A DNA stretch of 64,000 bases from Limnohabitans sp. T6-20 (GTDB taxonomy: Bacteria; Pseudomonadota; Gammaproteobacteria; Burkholderiales; Burkholderiaceae_C): contig NZ_NERW01000003.1 of NCBI RefSeq assembly GCF_003063505.1, positions 62,001-126,000 of the forward strand. Reading direction: 5' to 3'. A program made the position numbers and the translations under genes. How positions within the stretch are numbered: position 1 is the stretch's first letter; the number at the start of each line of letters is the position of its first letter. Below are positions 59,622 through 64,000 of this stretch, in pieces. The notes beneath the pieces are model-generated. The model saw nothing but the letters and a program-made list of their open reading frames with translations, did not search any database and was not told where the DNA came from.

Positions 59622-61709
59622 TCAACGCGACTGTTGTGGATCTGCGCCCACAATCGGATCGACTTTCACCAAATCGCGCGTAGCCCCATCGGCCACCACA
59701 CGTCCACGGTCCAAAGCGATCACGCGAGGACACAAAGCCAGCGCCCGTGCGCTGTGCGACACCAAAATCAAGGTCACGCCTTGCAAACGGACCAGCCGCT
59801 CGACCAAACGCTTTTCAGATTCGGGGTCCAAACCGTTGGTCGGCTCATCCAGGATCAGCACCTTGGCAGGCACGGCCAAGGCCCTGGCCAGCGCGACCTT
59901 TTGCCGCTGACCACCCGACAGGTTGGCTCCGTACTCTTCAACGGGCTGGCTCAGGCTCAGGGTGCCACTGCTCAGCTCCAGGTCCATGCCCGACAGGTAA
60001 AGCGCACGCTGCAAGGCTTCGGTGCGCTCCTGCGCTGGGGCATTGGCTGGCAGCGCCGCCAGAATATTGCTCTCCACCGTACCCGCCACCAGCGTGGCCT
60101 CTTGCGGCTTGAAGCTCAGCCACTGCGCCCGGCTGTGCAGGCCATGTGCGGCCAGCGCCACATCGTCCACCCGGACCTCGCCCTCGGTGGGCGCAATGGC
60201 ATGGGCCAGCACGCGTGCCAGCGTGGATTTGCCCGAGCCGGGCCGCCCCATCAGGGCCACGCGCTCACCTGGACGGATGTGCAACGTGATGTCCTTGAGC
60301 GCCCAGGACGTGCCGCCGTAGCCATGGGCCAACTGCAACACCTTGATGTCACCTTCAACAGCTCGGGCAGGCTCATCGGCCTGAACAGCGTCTGATGCAG
60401 GGGCTTCTTGCAGAAAAGGGTTGAGCGCCTTGAGCGCCTCTTGCAGCTCACGCCAGCGGCCCATCGTCATGAGTGCCATGCCCACGGTTGACAGCGTGCG
60501 CCCCGACAACATGGCCGAAGCGATCAATGCCCCCTGCGTGATCTCTTGTGCAAAAACAAGATACGCCCCCAACACCAGCAAACTGACATAACTGGCGGTG
60601 TACATGGTCTGGCTGAGCAACATCTGACTCACACCCGCATGGCGCAACAGGGTTTGGTAGTCCCCGTGGTCTTGCGCGACCTGTGCAAACTGCGACTGGA
60701 AACGCGGCCCCACATGGCTGGTGCGCAAAGCATCCAGCGACGACAGCGCATCGGCCAGCAAAGCGAATTTGCGTGTTTGCAACTGGCTGGCGTGCTGCCC
60801 CATGTGGCGAACCCGTTCTTTTTGCCAAAGCCCGATGGTCACGTACACCGCCGTCCACGCCAGCATCAAGACCAGCAAGGGCCAGGCGATGATGCCCAGC
60901 ACCAGCCAGAGCAACAACACAAAAGGCAAATCGGCCAAAGCCAGCAAATAGTGCGACGAGAAAAAGTCACGCGAACCGGCCAAGTCGCGGTACAGCGACA
61001 CAAAGCGTGCCGTCATGCCGGGCTGGCTGCCGGCCCGGCTGGCCGCTTGAAGCAAAGAGCGAAACAGCACCGCATCCACACGTTGGTCGAGCACCTGTGC
61101 CAGGCGCTCCACTTGACGCGCCCGCAGGCGACGCAAGCTCAGCTCCAGCGCCAAGAACAGCAACACGCCAATGGCCAAAGCCCAAAGCGTCTCAAAAATG
61201 CCGTTGTGCACCACCTTGTCGTACACCAACATCGAGAACAAAGGCAGCGTGAGTGCCCCAAGGTTGATCAACAAGCCCGACAGCGCAAGGCCTTGCCAAC
61301 GGCCTTGCAGGATTTGGGCAACCCATTGCCAGTAACCCTGTGGACCCGATTGTTGGTGAGGCAAGGCCTGCGGCGTCACATGGATGCAAAAGCCTTCGAC
61401 TTCTTCACTTGGCCATTCGGCCTGCGTGTTCTGGCCTGCCGCATCATGAGCTCTGATGTGCCACTGGCCTTTGGCATCCAGTGCCAGCCACAAACCAACG
61501 GCCAGGGTCGACTTGGCGGGGATACGTGGCTGCAAGTGCAGGGAAAGTCCCATCGAAAGAAGATCCTGCCGCAATTCAGTCAGCGCCGTGTCCATCACCA
61601 AAGAAGAAGCGCTCACCCAATCCTGCAGCAAAGACCAAGCCTTGGCAGGAAAGCCGGGCAAGATGCGCTGGCACTGCGCCCAATCCATATCAGAGAAATT
61701 GGTCATCAT
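59622..61709 (-). CDS. Type I secretion ABC exporter (HlyB/LapB-like permease-ATPase)
   Basis: A 695-residue half-transporter that exports large RTX proteins with a membrane-fusion protein and TolC. An N-terminal domain of about 150 residues is not a C39 peptidase (no cysteine-histidine catalytic pattern), so substrates are not leader-cleaved. Several membrane helices span about 155-400. The ATPase has Walker A MGRPGSGKSTLARVL near 484, signature ANLSGGQRQKVALARAL near 600 and Walker B VLILDEPTNGLDPES, then the switch histidine in LVSHSARAL. The ATG at 61709 overlaps the upstream stop (ATGA); 61706 is possible. Its immediate neighbours are the two likely substrates. Confidence 0.93.
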   Translation of the reverse strand: MMTNFSDMDWAQCQRILPGFPAKAWSLLQDWVSASSLVMDTALTELRQDLLSMGLSLHLQPRIPAKSTLAVGLWLALDAKGQWHIRAHDAAGQNTQAEWPSEEVEGFCIHVTPQALPHQQSGPQGYWQWVAQILQGRWQGLALSGLLINLGALTLPLFSMLVYDKVVHNGIFETLWALAIGVLLFLALELSLRRLRARQVERLAQVLDQRVDAVLFRSLLQAASRAGSQPGMTARFVSLYRDLAGSRDFFSSHYLLALADLPFVLLLWLVLGIIAWPLLVLMLAWTAVYVTIGLWQKERVRHMGQHASQLQTRKFALLADALSSLDALRTSHVGPRFQSQFAQVAQDHGDYQTLLRHAGVSQMLLSQTMYTASYVSLLVLGAYLVFAQEITQGALIASAMLSGRTLSTVGMALMTMGRWRELQEALKALNPFLQEAPASDAVQADEPARAVEGDIKVLQLAHGYGGTSWALKDITLHIRPGERVALMGRPGSGKSTLARVLAHAIAPTEGEVRVDDVALAAHGLHSRAQWLSFKPQEATLVAGTVESNILAALPANAPAQERTEALQRALYLSGMDLELSSGTLSLSQPVEEYGANLSGGQRQKVALARALAVPAKVLILDEPTNGLDPESEKRLVERLVRLQGVTLILVSHSARALALCPRVIALDRGRVVADGATRDLVKVDPIVGADPQQSR

Positions 61710-64000
61710 GAAACCCAATTGATCTCAACAGTCCAGCCAGCATCACTCCATGTGGTGCCGCTGCCAGCATTGAACGTCCATCCATCGAGCTTGTCCTGTC
61801 CAGCTTTCAAGTTGACGACAAAATCCACCCCGGCCACATTGTTGTCGACCAAAGCCTCGATACCCGCGCTGGTCAATGTGAGATCAGTGGCCTTGCCGTC
61901 CTTGGACAAATCCAATACCTCCAGACCTGTGAATTTGGCATCTGGGAAATTCGTGGTGTTGAGTTCCAGGCTACCGGAGCTGCTCATGTACAAAACCAGC
62001 GTGTCTTGGCCATCGCCGCCATCCACCAGAAAGTTGGCTGAAGCGAAACCGGCCGAATAATCCAACAAGATCGAGTCATCACCCGCACCGCCAGTCAGTG
62101 CGTCATCGGCACCCGCACCACGAGCATCCAGGGTGTCTGCATCACCACCGCCAGACAAATTGTCCACACCCGTACCTGCCACCAGCAAATCATTTCCGTC
62201 GTTACCGATCAGTGTGTCGTTGCCATCACTACCGTACAAGGTGTCGCCAACACTCCCACCGACCAATGAATCTGCACCGCCCTCACCGTAAAAAGTCACA
62301 GCAGAGGAAGATGCGGTCATGCTGTCTGCAACAACGCTGCCTTTGACCACTTCAATGCTGTCATAGCGACCACTGGTCATGTCAATGCTGATGCCTGAGG
62401 CATTGGCTTCTATCGTGTCCGTGCCATCCCCACCGTACACCGAGTCCAGCGTCGTATCAATGTTGCGGAACACGTCGTTGCCACCAGCGCCACTCAAAGA
62501 TTTCACGCGCGCACCGTCTTGTGCCAGACCGCCAATGATGGTGTCAGCACCTTCGCTGCCCACGATGGCCTGGATGTTCCAGAACGTGTCTCCGATGGCA
62601 TGCCCGGTGTCGGAATTACCTTGGACATCAATCACCAAGCTTCCTGCCGTGATGTAGCTGGCGACGTTGAGGCCCGCAATACCCGCATCCCCTCCGTCGA
62701 GCCGGTCTGCGCCATCGCCGCCAATCAGCGTGTCTGCCCCGGCCCCTCCGTTCAGGCTGTCATTGCCGGCCAAGGCATTGATGAGGTCCGCACCGTCACT
62801 GCCCACAATGGCATCTGCCAACGCAGAGGCATTGACGCCTTCAATTTGGCGCAAGGTGATTTGATGCCCACCAATGCTGACCAGTTGATCCGCGCCCAAT
62901 GCGCCAGGCAAGGTCATGTTAAGTCCGGCATTGAGTGAAGCCGTTAAGTTGCTGAAGTCGGCAATGTCAAAACCGTCGCCTCCGATCAAGGTGTCGTTGC
63001 CCGCCGTCGCGATCAATGTGTCTGCGCCAGCGCCACCATCGATCACGTTAGCCGTGCTGCTACCCGTCAGCGTGTCATTGCCGGTGGTGCCGGTCAGGTT
63101 GTCGATGTTGGTGAAGGCATAAGTTGCACCAGGCACGCTCGTCAATGAGACATTCAAGCCAGAGTTCCCTGTGTTGCCCAGGAAACTGACCGTGTTGATC
63201 TTCCCATCTGCAATGCCCACCGCATCGCTGCCACCATCGAACGCCAACACAGAACCACCCACCTTGGCCAAAAAGGTGTCCGAGCCCGCAGAACCGATCA
63301 CCTTTTCCACGCGGTCGATCACATCACCTTGGGCCAGATCGGTGTTCAACAAGTTGATTTGAACGCCGCCTGCATGGACCGCGTTCGCATAACTGATCAC
63401 GTCCTGCCCATCACCACCGTCCAACGAGTCCGCACCGCCACCACTGAACAAGGTGTCGTTGCCCAGACCACCCAACAAGGTGCTGCCGGTATTGGCGGCG
63501 TGCAAGGTGTCATTCGCATCACTGCCCTCCAAACCTTCGATGCCCTCGTAGGTATCACCCAGCGCCTCAGCCCCCAGATTGATCGAAGCGTCGGACAAAG
63601 AAGCCGTGACTTGCGTGGTGTATTTGACAAAGTCAAGGCCGTCACCGCCGATCAGCGTATCGGCACCCAGCCCCCCCAGCAGCGTGTCATGGCCCAAACC
63701 GCCTTCCAGGCGGTTGGCGACGGCGTCACCGATCAACACATCGGCACCCGCACCACCGACCAGATGGGTGAAGTTTTTGATCTTGTCCGTCTCTTGATTG
63801 GCCCCTGAACCGATGGACACAGTGATGAAACCGTTCGCATCCGCTGTCGATGACAGATCCACGGTGACACCGGTGCCTGCCGCTCGGTCTGCATAGCTGA
63901 GGGTGTTCTGACCCAAACCGCCATCCAGCGTGTCATGGCCCAAACGCCCCTGAACCGTGTCGTCACCTGCTCCACCCAGAATCAGGTTGGCACCAGCATC
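61706..64000 (-). CDS. RTX calcium-binding protein, C-terminal part (5' end outside the window)
   Basis: At least 764 residues, truncated at the window edge. The protein is made of nonapeptide RTX repeats such as GGAGADTLIGGDGADRLDGG that form calcium-bound beta-rolls. They are interspersed with about 50-residue segments of type SYADRAAGTGVTVDLSS, GDTYEGIEGLEGSDANDTLH. The last 80 residues contain FTGLEVLDLSKDG and a tail ending in GWTVEINWVS, consistent with a C-terminal secretion signal. It has no detectable catalytic domain in the visible part. It overlaps the ABC gene by four bases, so co-expression with the exporter is certain in practice. Function is unknown; secreted surface or exoprotein is likely. 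Confidence 0.9.
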   Translation of the reverse strand, partial: DAGANLILGGAGDDTVQGRLGHDTLDGGLGQNTLSYADRAAGTGVTVDLSSTADANGFITVSIGSGANQETDKIKNFTHLVGGAGADVLIGDAVANRLEGGLGHDTLLGGLGADTLIGGDGLDFVKYTTQVTASLSDASINLGAEALGDTYEGIEGLEGSDANDTLHAANTGSTLLGGLGNDTLFSGGGADSLDGGDGQDVISYANAVHAGGVQINLLNTDLAQGDVIDRVEKVIGSAGSDTFLAKVGGSVLAFDGGSDAVGIADGKINTVSFLGNTGNSGLNVSLTSVPGATYAFTNIDNLTGTTGNDTLTGSSTANVIDGGAGADTLIATAGNDTLIGGDGFDIADFSNLTASLNAGLNMTLPGALGADQLVSIGGHQITLRQIEGVNASALADAIVGSDGADLINALAGNDSLNGGAGADTLIGGDGADRLDGGDAGIAGLNVASYITAGSLVIDVQGNSDTGHAIGDTFWNIQAIVGSEGADTIIGGLAQDGARVKSLSGAGGNDVFRNIDTTLDSVYGGDGTDTIEANASGISIDMTSGRYDSIEVVKGSVVADSMTASSSAVTFYGEGGADSLVGGSVGDTLYGSDGNDTLIGNDGNDLLVAGTGVDNLSGGGDADTLDARGAGADDALTGGAGDDSILLDYSAGFASANFLVDGGDGQDTLVLYMSSSGSLELNTTNFPDAKFTGLEVLDLSKDGKATDLTLTSAGIEALVDNNVAGVDFVVNLKAGQDKLDGWTFNAGSGTTWSDAGWTVEINWVS

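Noticed and set aside
61706-64000. Regularly spaced repeats suggestive of a CRISPR array
   Set aside because: The repeats are coding, in frame, and variable, giving glycine/aspartate RTX nonapeptides; there are no equal spacers or cas genes.

Overview
The window comes from a betaproteobacterium of the order Burkholderiales, most likely a Comamonadaceae relative. The evidence is the gene order carAB-greA, rlmE-ftsH-folP-glmM, ribE-ribBA-like-ribH-nusB and phaR next to rimO, plus the general style of the encoded proteins; the genus is not resolved. Coding density is high and no gap longer than 300 bases lacks a gene.

Positions 1-25034 are almost entirely on the minus strand and hold a core-gene superblock. 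Read in transcription order it runs rpsB, tsf, pyrH, frr, cdsA, dxr, bamA, skp, lpxD, fabZ, lpxA, an oxidoreductase (gnnA-like), an aminotransferase (gnnB-like), lpxB, rnhB, a TrmH/SpoU methyltransferase, carA, carB, greA, then (with yhbY divergent) rlmE, ftsH, folP and the start of glmM. It joins translation factors, pyrimidine synthesis, phospholipid and isoprenoid synthesis, outer-membrane biogenesis and lipid A synthesis. Two expected genes, uppS (between frr and cdsA) and rseP (between dxr and bamA), are absent. The gnnA/gnnB-like pair between lpxA and lpxB suggests a lipid A built on a 2,3-diamino sugar, and LpxA carries the methionine ruler residue associated with C10 acyl chains.

Positions 25247-32760 hold an amidase, the NAD(P)HX repair enzyme, RNase R, tRNA-Leu(CAG), rimO and phaR. 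Positions 32947-39453 are a plus-strand run of riboflavin genes, nusB, a class I aminotransferase and ybgC-tolQ-tolR-tolA. The RibA half of the RibBA-like protein has lost its zinc cysteines (a RibBX type), and the tol operon stops after tolA with no tolB-pal.

Positions 39471-47515 hold a quinone oxidoreductase, dnaE, a DUF599 membrane protein, a flavodoxin-like reductase, a pirin and a divergent LysR regulator. The DUF599 gene is flanked by REP/BIME-like palindromes of the pseudomonad type.

Positions 47558-64000 are a minus-strand type I secretion operon: an RTX protein (5' end outside the window), an ABC exporter, and a 4016-residue BapA-like surface protein with about 28 Ig-like modules, a LamG-like region, RTX repeats and a C-terminal secretion signal. 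The adaptor (HlyD) and outer-membrane (TolC) partners are not in the window.
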